Below the pieces are notes generated by a model. The model saw only the letters and a list, made by a program, of their open reading frames with translations, was not told the origin of the DNA and did no database searches. 36,828 nucleotides of DNA from an uncultured Prevotellaceae bacterium. GTDB lineage: Bacteria > Bacteroidota > Bacteroidia > Bacteroidales > Bacteroidaceae. The translations under genes and the position numbers were made by a program. Shown here piece after piece: positions 1 through 6,712 of the stretch (the first letter of the stretch is position 1; each line of letters begins with the position of its first letter). Location of the stretch: the NCBI GenBank assembly GCA_946186505.1, contig CAMHNI010000036.1:1-36828 (forward strand), written 5' to 3'.

Positions 1-996
1 CAGGTACATCGGCGTAGAGGCACGGACGGTGGTGACATCGTAGGTCTCGATGAAGTAGATGACGTCACGGATGGCATCAAGTCCCTCCTGGATGGTGTAG
101 TTAATCTCATGGTGAACGGTGCCGATATGGTCGGCCACCATTTTTGCCTTGGCCAAATCGGGCGCGCCCTTCAGACCCACGGCAAACGAGTGCAGGCGGG
201 GCCAATAGGCACGCGTCTTCGAGTCATCCTCGATGCGATGCTCACTGAACTTTTCGGCAAGGGCGGAAATGACGCTGGAGTCGAGACCCCCGGAAAGGAG
301 CACGCCGTATGGCACATCACTCATCAGCTGACGCTTGACGGCGGCGGTGAGCGCATCGTGAATGGCTGTAACGCTTGCGGGATTGTCCTTGACGGCATCG
401 TATTGCATCCAGTCGCGACGGTAATACCACTTCTGTCCCGGGTCAACACTCCAATAGTAGTGGCCGGGCAGGAAAGGCTCGTAGCGCTCACACTGTCCCT
501 CGAGGGCCTTCAGCTCGCTGGCAACATAGACGGTGCCATCGCTGTCGTACCCGATATAAAGAGGAATGACGCCGATAGGGTCGCGGGCAATGAGGAACTC
601 GTTGCGCTCCTCGTCATAGAGTACAAAAGCGAAGATGCCGCTGAGGTCCTCGAGGAAGTTAATACCTTTTTCGCGATAGAGAGCCAGGATAACCTCGCAG
701 TCACTGCCCGTCTGAAACTCATATTGTCCAGCAAACTGACGACGAATCTCCTGATGGTTATAGATCTCACCATTCACGGCCAATACCTGCTTGCGGTCTG
801 GCGAGTACAACGGTTGCCCGCCACTCTCTGGGTCAACGATGCTCAGTCGTTCGTGGGCAAGAATGGCTGAACCACCACAGTATATACCACTCCAATCAGG
901 TCCGCGATGACGGATTTTCTGACTCATACGTAATGCTTTCTCCCGGAGTTCATGCGTCTGCTCCTTCATGTTTAGTATAGCTACTATTCCACACAT
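1..996 (-). CDS. asnB: Asparagine synthase (glutamine-hydrolysing), C-terminus cut by window edge
   Basis: Converts aspartate, glutamine and ATP to asparagine in the cytoplasm. The frame is open from the left edge to an ATG at 996 and gives 332 residues, so roughly 220 of the usual ~555 are missing. It begins MCGIVAI, which places the class II amidotransferase Cys nucleophile at position 2, exposed once Met is removed. NGEIYNH and AHERLSIVD are the expected glutaminase motifs, and the ATP-pyrophosphatase loop LLSGGLDSS lies near residues 232-240. An AAAGGAA purine run sits just upstream of the ATG. Only 22 bases separate it from the purF stop and no TAnnTTTG box is visible between them, so it is probably the distal gene of the amtB-pyrG-purF-asnB operon. 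The family call is firm; expression with ammonium uptake is inferred from position. Confidence 0.95.
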   Translation of the reverse strand, partial: MCGIVAILNMKEQTHELREKALRMSQKIRHRGPDWSGIYCGGSAILAHERLSIVDPESGGQPLYSPDRKQVLAVNGEIYNHQEIRRQFAGQYEFQTGSDCEVILALYREKGINFLEDLSGIFAFVLYDEERNEFLIARDPIGVIPLYIGYDSDGTVYVASELKALEGQCERYEPFLPGHYYWSVDPGQKWYYRRDWMQYDAVKDNPASVTAIHDALTAAVKRQLMSDVPYGVLLSGGLDSSVISALAEKFSEHRIEDDSKTRAYWPRLHSFAVGLKGAPDLAKAKMVADHIGTVHHEINYTIQEGLDAIRDVIYFIETYDVTTVRASTPMYL

Positions 997-1018
997 AATA
1001 TTTCCTTTCTTTTTATTG

Positions 1019-2887
1019 TTACTTTTTATGTTTGCTATCAATATAGTTCACGAAGGCCTGGTTGACGAGCCGCGTGCCGCCGGGCGTGGGATAGTGGCCC
1101 GAAAAGTACCAGTCGCCCGGATGGCTGGGACAAGCCTCATGCAGTCCTTCGATGCTCTGAAACACCAGTTCGATAGGCGCATGCATGTCCTTTGGGCGCA
1201 ACATCTCGACAATCTTCTGATTGATATCTTCGACTGTGAAGGGGGCATAGATGGCACGGACGTGATTCTCTGAATGAGGGTCACGTTTGCATGCTAAATA
1301 GACATCGTTCACCAACTGCCACAGGCCGCGTTCCTCGATGAGTGCCATCGTGGCGCGGAAAGCGCAGAACTCCTCCAGACGCGCCATGTCGATACCGTAA
1401 TAATCGGGGTAGCGAATCTGAGGAGAACTCGACACCATCACAATCTTCATGGGATGCAGGCGGTCGAGTATCTTGAAGATGCTCTCCTTTAAGGTGGTGC
1501 CACGAACTATCGAGTCGTCGATAATCACAAGATTGTCCTTGTAGGGACGCAGCGAACCATAGCTGATGTCATAGACGTGAGCCGCCAGATCGTTACGCTC
1601 TGTGTTGGCAGAGATAAATGTGCGCAACTTGATGTCTTTCCAAACCACTTTTTCTGTCCGCACGTTGTAACCCTGCAGCCGGAAGCCGTCAGTCATGCCG
1701 TAATAAGCTACCTCGGCGGTATTGGGGATATACGAGAAAACCGTGTTCTCCACATCGCCATCGATGGCTTTCAAGATGGCAGGCGTCAGCTGTTCGCCAA
1801 GCCGTTTGCGCTCCTGATAGATGTCACGGTCGGAACCACGGCTGAAGTAGATGCGCTCAAACGAACAGGCGCTTAGCTTTTGTGCGGGCATAATCTGCTC
1901 CAGATGGCTCTCACCGTTGCGACGCACAATGAGGGCCTCGCCGGGCTTCAGCTCGTGGATGTCCTCACACTGCAGGTCAAAGGTGGTCTGCAGCACAGGG
2001 CGTTCGCTGGCAAGGGCGATAATTTCGTCGTTGCGATAATAGAACGCCGGACGGATGCCCCAAGGATCGCGCACAGCGAACATCTCACCGCTGCCCGTCA
2101 GTCCGCACATCACGTAGCCGCCATCGTAGTGCTCCATCGTCTTCCGCAGCACGTTGGCCATCTCCACATGGTCGTCAATATAGCGTGTGATGTCAAGTCC
2201 TTCAAGTCCTTTGCCCTTGGCTTCCTCATACAGCCGTTCCACCTCGCGGTCCAGACGGTGCCCCATCAGTTCGAGCGTGATGTACGAGTCGCCATAGATG
2301 CGCGGCGACTGTCCTTGCGCCGTCAGGAATCGAAAGACCTCGTCGATGTTGGTCATGTTGAAGTTGCCACACAGACAGAGGTTCTTCGCCCGCCAGTTGT
2401 TGCGACGCAGGAAGGGATGTACAAACGTCAGTCCGCTCTTGCCCGTTGTCGAATAGCGCAGATGACCCATAAAGAGCTGAGAGCCGAATATACCTTGAGA
2501 TACTGACCCCACTCCTGCCCCTCCCCTACAAGGGAGGGGAGTGCCTTGCGGGGTCTCTTCAGAGGTAGCCGATCCCCTCCCTTCAAGGGGAGGAGTTGGG
2601 GGTGTGGTCTCCTCGGTTGGGGATGTGGTCTGTATCCTCGAAAAGATCTCCGTGATAGCATCCTTGCCCTCGGCCCGTTCGCGAAACATGTACTCCGTAC
2701 CAGGCTTTGTATGAAGGTTGACGGAGGCGATACCAGCACCCTCCTGACCGCGGTTGTGCTGCTTCTCCATCATCAGGTAGAGCTTGTTGAAACCGTAGGC
2801 CCACGTTCCGTACTTTTTTTCGTAGTAGTCCAACGGCTTCAACAGGCGGATCATCGCCACACCACATTCATGCTTTAACTGTTCCAT
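1019..2887 (-). CDS. purF: Amidophosphoribosyltransferase (PurF-type), with an in-frame repeat insertion
   Basis: Catalyses the first committed purine step, transferring glutamine-derived ammonia onto PRPP. I start it at the ATG at 2887 (MEQLKHECGVAM), because the longer frame only adds pyrG-overlapping residues. As in Bacillus PurF, the nucleophile Cys (residue 8) follows a short propeptide ending in Glu. QHNRGQEGAG is the N-terminal glutaminase motif and VIIDDSIVRGTT (about residue 453) is the PRPP-binding loop. Residues ~87-128 (TTSPTEETTPPTPPLEGRG and following) are foreign-looking and encoded by palindromic repeat DNA, with no stop codon. At 622 residues it is long for PurF, although large PurF-like proteins are usual in Bacteroidales. 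One base separates it from pyrG. It could be a second PurF paralogue; a canonical copy elsewhere cannot be excluded. Confidence 0.9.
   Translation of the reverse strand: MEQLKHECGVAMIRLLKPLDYYEKKYGTWAYGFNKLYLMMEKQHNRGQEGAGIASVNLHTKPGTEYMFRERAEGKDAITEIFSRIQTTSPTEETTPPTPPLEGRGSATSEETPQGTPLPCRGGAGVGSVSQGIFGSQLFMGHLRYSTTGKSGLTFVHPFLRRNNWRAKNLCLCGNFNMTNIDEVFRFLTAQGQSPRIYGDSYITLELMGHRLDREVERLYEEAKGKGLEGLDITRYIDDHVEMANVLRKTMEHYDGGYVMCGLTGSGEMFAVRDPWGIRPAFYYRNDEIIALASERPVLQTTFDLQCEDIHELKPGEALIVRRNGESHLEQIMPAQKLSACSFERIYFSRGSDRDIYQERKRLGEQLTPAILKAIDGDVENTVFSYIPNTAEVAYYGMTDGFRLQGYNVRTEKVVWKDIKLRTFISANTERNDLAAHVYDISYGSLRPYKDNLVIIDDSIVRGTTLKESIFKILDRLHPMKIVMVSSSPQIRYPDYYGIDMARLEEFCAFRATMALIEERGLWQLVNDVYLACKRDPHSENHVRAIYAPFTVEDINQKIVEMLRPKDMHAPIELVFQSIEGLHEACPSHPGDWYFSGHYPTPGGTRLVNQAFVNYIDSKHKK
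2505..2640. repeat. Palindromic MITE-like element inserted in frame in purF
   Basis: A GC-rich segment with ends GACCCCACTCC (2505) and a matching inverted end at about 2609. It contains two internal palindromes, CCCCTCCC...GGGAGGGG near 2518-2541 and CCCCTCCC...GGGGAGG near 2573-2593. The core from 2505 to 2609 is 105 bases, exactly 35 codons. The right end is partly duplicated (TTGGGGGTGTGGTC then TTGGGGATGTGGTC), giving the paired peptides TTPPTPP and TTSPTEE. It belongs to the same family as the copies in pyrG, in fkp and around kduI. Confidence 0.75.
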
Positions 2888-2888
2888 A

Positions 2889-4712
2889 TCAGATACAAGC
2901 TTTGATGAACGACATAAACAGCGGGTGCGGATGCAGTACGGTTGACGAGTATTCTGGGTGGAACTGCGTACCGATGTACCAATGCTTGTCTGGTATCTCA
3001 ACGATCTCCACGAGGTCGGCGGCTGGGTTGATACCTACGCATTTCATGCCCGCCTTCTCATACTCGTCGAGGTAGGCGTTGTTGAACTCATAGCGGTGGC
3101 GGTGGCGTTCGCGAACAAGAGACCCACCCCCTTGCCCCATTCTTTGCGAGCAAAGCGTCCCAAAGGGCCGAGCGCCCGAGCTGAGCTCGCCTACCCGTAG
3201 CCTTTCCCTGTTATGGAGGGGAGTAGATAGTTCAGACTGCGTGTAGGCCTCAAACACCTTGCTACCTTCTACCAACTGGCAATCGTATGCGCCCAATCTC
3301 ATCGTACCCCCCATCTGCGTGATGTTTTTTTGTCCTTCCATCAAGTCGATAACGTTTACAGGCTCTTGGTAACTACTCCCCTCCATAACAGGGAGGGACT
3401 GGGGGGTGGGCCTCATTTCTGCGCTGTTGGCATCTTTGTAACCCAACACGTTGCGGGCAAACTCAATGACCATCATCTGCATACCCAGACAGATGCCAAA
3501 CGTGGGAATGTCGTTGGTGCGTGTATATTCAGCAGCGATTATCTTGCCCTCGATACCTCGCTGACCGAAGCCTGGGCAGATGATGATGCCTGCCATACCT
3601 GCGAGTTTCTCACTAACATTCACTCGGCTGATCTCCTCGCTATTGATAAAGTGCAGCCGAGCCTTCACGTCGTTGTATATGCCTGCCAGGTTCAGACTCT
3701 CACGAATGCTCTTGTAGGCATCCTGCAGGTCGTATTTGCCTACCAGTCCGATGTGAACCTCACGCTTGGCATTGCGTTGTTTGTCTAAGAAGTCGTGCCA
3801 GGACTTCATGGCTGGCGTCTCACCTACAGGAATGCCTATTTTTCGCATAATGGCAGCATCCAGACCCTGCTTCTGCATACTCACGGGCACCTCGTAGATG
3901 CTCGGCATATCCTCGCTCTGCACTACGCACTCCAGATCTACATTACAAAACGACGCCACCTTCATGCGCACATGGTCATCAAGGTGGCGTTCCGTCCTGA
4001 GGACGAGAATATCCGGCTGAATACCCATCCCTTGCAGCTCCTTTACGCTATGCTGCGTAGGCTTGGTCTTCAACTCGTCGGCCGCCTTCAGGTAAGGCAC
4101 GTAGGTCAGGTGTACGCACACCGCATCACGTCCCAACTGCCATCGCAATTGTCGGATGGCCTCCATAAACGGCGCACTCTCAATGTCGCCGATGGTGCCG
4201 CCGACTTCGGTAATAACAAAATCAAGAGCTTCCCCAAGCCCATCCGAAGGAGGGGGTGTCTGGTTACCAGAAGCAACGGATTCATGTATCTGAACATCCC
4301 TCCCATTGGGAGGGCTTGGGTAGGCTCTCAACATTCTTCTCTTAATCTCGTCGGTAATATGCGGCACCACCTGAATTGTTTTGCCCAGATAGTCGCCGTG
4401 CCGTTCGCGGTCTATCACCGTCTTGTAGATGCGCCCTGTGGTGATTGAGTTGTTGCGCGTGGTGCGTATGCCCGTAAACCTCTCATAGTGTCCCAAGTCT
4501 AAGTCGGTCTCGAAGCCGTCCTCCGTCACATAGCATTCGCCGTGCTCGTAGGGGTTCAGCGTTCCAGGGTCGATGTTGATGTAGGGGTCGAACTTCTGAA
4601 TCGTGACCTTAAAACCACGTGCCTGCAGCAGTTTACCGATGCTGGCGGAAATGATTCCCTTGCCAAGCGAGGAAACCACACCGCCAGTGACGAAGATGTA
4701 CTTTGTATTCAT
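2889..4712 (-). CDS. pyrG: CTP synthase with three in-frame repeat insertions
   Basis: Makes CTP from UTP, ATP and glutamine. The protein opens MNTKYIFVTGGVVSSLGKG, the classic PyrG start, so the ATG at 4712 is preferred over one 24 bases upstream. FDPYINIDPGTLNPYEHGE and ITEVGGTIGDIES belong to the synthase domain; FGICLGMQMM (Cys near residue 405) and the terminal QFHPEY belong to the class I glutaminase. The length is 607 residues against a usual ~535. The excess lies in three blocks that look foreign to the family: residues ~130-163, ~432-449 and ~493-530. Each is encoded by short GC-rich palindromic DNA and each keeps the frame. All recognisable catalytic motifs remain, so the enzyme is probably active. 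It follows amtB by 65 bases and ends one base before purF. Confidence 0.93.
   Translation of the reverse strand: MNTKYIFVTGGVVSSLGKGIISASIGKLLQARGFKVTIQKFDPYINIDPGTLNPYEHGECYVTEDGFETDLDLGHYERFTGIRTTRNNSITTGRIYKTVIDRERHGDYLGKTIQVVPHITDEIKRRMLRAYPSPPNGRDVQIHESVASGNQTPPPSDGLGEALDFVITEVGGTIGDIESAPFMEAIRQLRWQLGRDAVCVHLTYVPYLKAADELKTKPTQHSVKELQGMGIQPDILVLRTERHLDDHVRMKVASFCNVDLECVVQSEDMPSIYEVPVSMQKQGLDAAIMRKIGIPVGETPAMKSWHDFLDKQRNAKREVHIGLVGKYDLQDAYKSIRESLNLAGIYNDVKARLHFINSEEISRVNVSEKLAGMAGIIICPGFGQRGIEGKIIAAEYTRTNDIPTFGICLGMQMMVIEFARNVLGYKDANSAEMRPTPQSLPVMEGSSYQEPVNVIDLMEGQKNITQMGGTMRLGAYDCQLVEGSKVFEAYTQSELSTPLHNRERLRVGELSSGARPFGTLCSQRMGQGGGSLVRERHRHRYEFNNAYLDEYEKAGMKCVGINPAADLVEIVEIPDKHWYIGTQFHPEYSSTVLHPHPLFMSFIKACI
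3121..3237. repeat. Palindromic element copy c inside pyrG
   Basis: It starts GACCCACCCCCTTGCCCC and ends in an arm at 3206-3226 that is the exact reverse complement of 21 bases at 3373-3393. Between them lies a module at 3153-3174 (AAGCGTCCC...CCGAGCG) that matches 18 of 22 bases of 19104-19125 in the intergenic copy next to gatC. This shows a shared composite structure. It encodes roughly pyrG residues 493-530 without a stop. Confidence 0.75.
3368..3412. repeat. Palindromic element copy b (partial) inside pyrG
   Basis: A half-element in which CTCCCCTCC and GGGAGGG form a palindrome, followed by an end reading GGGGGGTGGGCC. Bases 3373-3393 are inverted with respect to 3206-3226 in copy c. 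It encodes about residues 432-449 of PyrG (RPTPQSLPVMEGSSYQ), which the CTP synthase family normally lacks. Confidence 0.7.
4228..4325. repeat. Palindromic MITE-like element, full copy a, inside pyrG
   Basis: A 98-base element with terminal inverted repeats: GCTTCCCCAAGCCC at the left and the complement GCCTACCCAAGCCC at the right, 12 of 14 identical. Each end carries its own hairpin (ATCCGAAGGA-type at left, CCCTCCCATTGGGAGGG at right). It encodes YPSPPNGRDVQ and QTPPPSDGLGEAL, inserted just before the conserved FVITEVGGTIGDIES. Confidence 0.8.
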
Positions 4713-4751
4713 TCTATGTTGTTTTGAATTTTGCATTCTCTTATTATTGCG

Positions 4752-4800
4752 GTAGCAATTATTTCACTCTTCACTTTTCACTCTTCACTTTTCACTTTCT
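4752..4800. repeat. Heptamer microsatellite overlapping the amtB 3' end
   Basis: Tandem TTCACTC/TTCACTT heptamers, about five copies. On the minus strand these encode the last amtB codons (KVKSEE) and supply its TGA stop. The same heptamer array recurs at 25143-25214. Confidence 0.8.
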
Positions 4801-6172
4801 TTCTGATATGCTCTTCGTACTCCGCCAACTCTCGCTCTCCGATGTGTGCCAGTCCGTAGTGCTCGTCGTGCTGCGAAAAGTCGAGTCCCACTTTTTCACT
4901 GAAGGCCGACACACGCATGGGGATGAGACTATCGATGAGTTTGTAGCCCGCCCAACTCATGGCGAAGGTATAGATAAACACGATGACGATGGCTAACAGA
5001 TGGTAGAGGAAAATCACAAAACCATCCCACGTACCGGCAATCAGACCTTCCTCGATGAAGATGCCCGTCAGCACCGTGCCGAATATACCGCCAGTGCCGT
5101 GCGTGGGGAACACGTCGAGAGCATCGTCGATGCTGGTATGCGAACGCCAATAGACTGCGATGTTACAGATGAGCGTGATGACAAAAGCTATAAAAATGCT
5201 TTGTCCAACGGTAACATAGCCCGCAGACGGCGTGATGGCCACCAGACCGACTACGCAACCCACTGCAGCACCCATAGCCGACGGCTTGCGACCACGCAGA
5301 CAGTCGAAGAATATCCACGTCATCATCGCCGTTGCCGAGGCTGTGTTCGTGTTCAGAAACGCCTTGATGGCCTGACCGTCGGCGTGCAGCGAAGAACCCG
5401 CATTGAAGCCAAACCAGCCCAGCCACAGCATGGCAGCACCCAGAAGTACGAAGGGGATGTTGGCAGGTTCGCTCTTACGGGTCTCCGCCTTACGTCGGCC
5501 TAAATAGATGGCACCAGCTAGCGCGGCCACACCGCTCGATGCATGCACAACAATACCGCCAGCGAAGTCGATGACGCCCCACTTCATAAACAGTCCCTCG
5601 GGATGCCACGTCATGTGGGCCAGCGGACAGTAGATGGCGAAGAAGAAAAACATCATAAAGAACATATAGGCCGAAAACCTCACGCGCTCGGCAAAAGAGC
5701 CGGTAATCAGCGACGGCGTGATGATGGCGAACTTCATCTGGAACAGTGCAAACAGCGCCAGCGGTATCGTGGCACCGCCCAGCACGTTGCCTGCCGGTGT
5801 AGTATAAACCCCTGCCCCCACGTTCTGGAACATCAGAAACGTCAGCGGATTGCCTATCACCCCGCCTATATCGTCGCCAAAGCACAGAGAGAAGCCAATC
5901 ACAACCCACAGCACCGAAATCAGACCCATGGCGATAAACGACTGCAACATCGTCGATATCACGTTCTTCGCACCCACCATGCCGCCATAGAAAAACGACA
6001 GTCCGGGCGTCATCATCAGCACAAAAATGGTGGCGGTAATCAGCCAAGCCACATCAGCCGCGGAGATTACCGACCAGTCACATTCAAATGTAGGCTCCCC
6101 CACACCAAGCCCCGCTACGGCTATCAACGTCATCGCCGTCATCAGGATTATCCAACGCTTCTTAATCTTCAT
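4778..6172 (-). CDS. amtB: Ammonium transporter AmtB
   Basis: Inner-membrane ammonia/ammonium channel, 464 residues, with a hydrophobic N-terminal segment (IILMTAMTLIAVAGLGVG) followed by about eleven membrane spans. Family motifs are clear: SFFYGGMVGAKN, FAGGIVVHASSGVAALAGA (first pore His) and DVFPTHGTGGIFG (second pore His). A hydrophilic cytoplasmic tail of about 45 residues ends in repeat-encoded codons. A TAnnTTTG promoter lies upstream, and pyrG, purF and asnB follow closely with no further promoter box, so it is likely the first gene of the operon. No adjacent glnK/PII gene is seen, although one commonly pairs with amtB; it may lie elsewhere. Nitrogen control is inferred, not shown. 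Confidence 0.95.
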   Translation of the reverse strand: MKIKKRWIILMTAMTLIAVAGLGVGEPTFECDWSVISAADVAWLITATIFVLMMTPGLSFFYGGMVGAKNVISTMLQSFIAMGLISVLWVVIGFSLCFGDDIGGVIGNPLTFLMFQNVGAGVYTTPAGNVLGGATIPLALFALFQMKFAIITPSLITGSFAERVRFSAYMFFMMFFFFAIYCPLAHMTWHPEGLFMKWGVIDFAGGIVVHASSGVAALAGAIYLGRRKAETRKSEPANIPFVLLGAAMLWLGWFGFNAGSSLHADGQAIKAFLNTNTASATAMMTWIFFDCLRGRKPSAMGAAVGCVVGLVAITPSAGYVTVGQSIFIAFVITLICNIAVYWRSHTSIDDALDVFPTHGTGGIFGTVLTGIFIEEGLIAGTWDGFVIFLYHLLAIVIVFIYTFAMSWAGYKLIDSLIPMRVSAFSEKVGLDFSQHDEHYGLAHIGERELAEYEEHIRKKVKSEE

Positions 6173-6218
6173 ACCTCTTTACCTATCTTAATATAGTACA
6201 CTTTGCCATTTCAGGGTG

Positions 6219-6253
6219 CAAAATTACTGCTTTGTGACGTAAAACCACAAAAA
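6219..6253 (-). promoter_or_regulatory. Bacteroidetes-type promoter for amtB
   Basis: On the minus strand, TTTTTG (6248-6253) is followed after 21 bases by TAATTTTG (6219-6226), matching the TTTG...TAnnTTTG pattern of the Bacteroidetes primary sigma factor. It leaves a leader of about 40 bases before the amtB ATG. Confidence 0.7.
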
Positions 6254-6712
6254 CCTGTTACTATTTGTTTGTTAAAAACTTGATAAACCTGCAATTTGTA
6301 AAGTAATTAGCGTCCTTTACTTTCTATTTGCTATCACTTTGCACCAAATACTTGTCATTTCGTTACAAACTGTTATCAACCCCCATTTGATTGTCCAAGA
6401 AATCAGCCGAACATGAGCAAGTTCAAGGTTGGAACAACCTTAATGGGACGATGGGACGTTTTGATGCTTCGCATCGAGCTTGCTCACGTTCGACTGTCCA
6501 AGCGAGCTTGATGGTGCTCACTCAGTCGTAACCTTTTGCCAATGGTGGCGGTCAATGGGTACTATCCAGCCATCGCGCTTCCACCGCATAACTATGTTAC
6601 GAAGTCCGCTTTCCGAGCCCTGAAGCACGGCTACTGCTCAGAATCGGCCATGCGCATGATTATCTCGCGATAAATAAGGGGGACGGGGTATGATTGACTT
6701 CGGGAAGCACGG
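6254..6712. other. Gene-free region between amtB and sprA, with hairpins
   Basis: No convincing gene. The part next to the amtB promoter is AT-rich. From 6415 to 6485 there are three nested complementary pairs (GAGCAAG/CTTGCTC enclosing AAGGTTG/CAACCTT and GATGC/GCATC), plus a direct repeat TGGGACG at 6444 and 6452. A 43-codon open frame on the plus strand at 6542-6673 has unremarkable composition and no recognised homologue. GAAGCACGGCTAC occurs twice, near 6625 and again at the sprA 3' end near 6704. Confidence 0.5.

Noticed and set aside
109..870. A 253-codon plus-strand frame opposite asnB
   Set aside because: It is the antisense shadow of the clearly recognisable asparagine synthase.
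6542..6673. A 43-codon plus-strand open frame (MVAVNGYYPAIALPPHNYV...)
   Set aside because: It reads somewhat like protein but has no recognised homologue, promoter box or ribosome site; perhaps a decayed fragment, not supported enough to call a gene.
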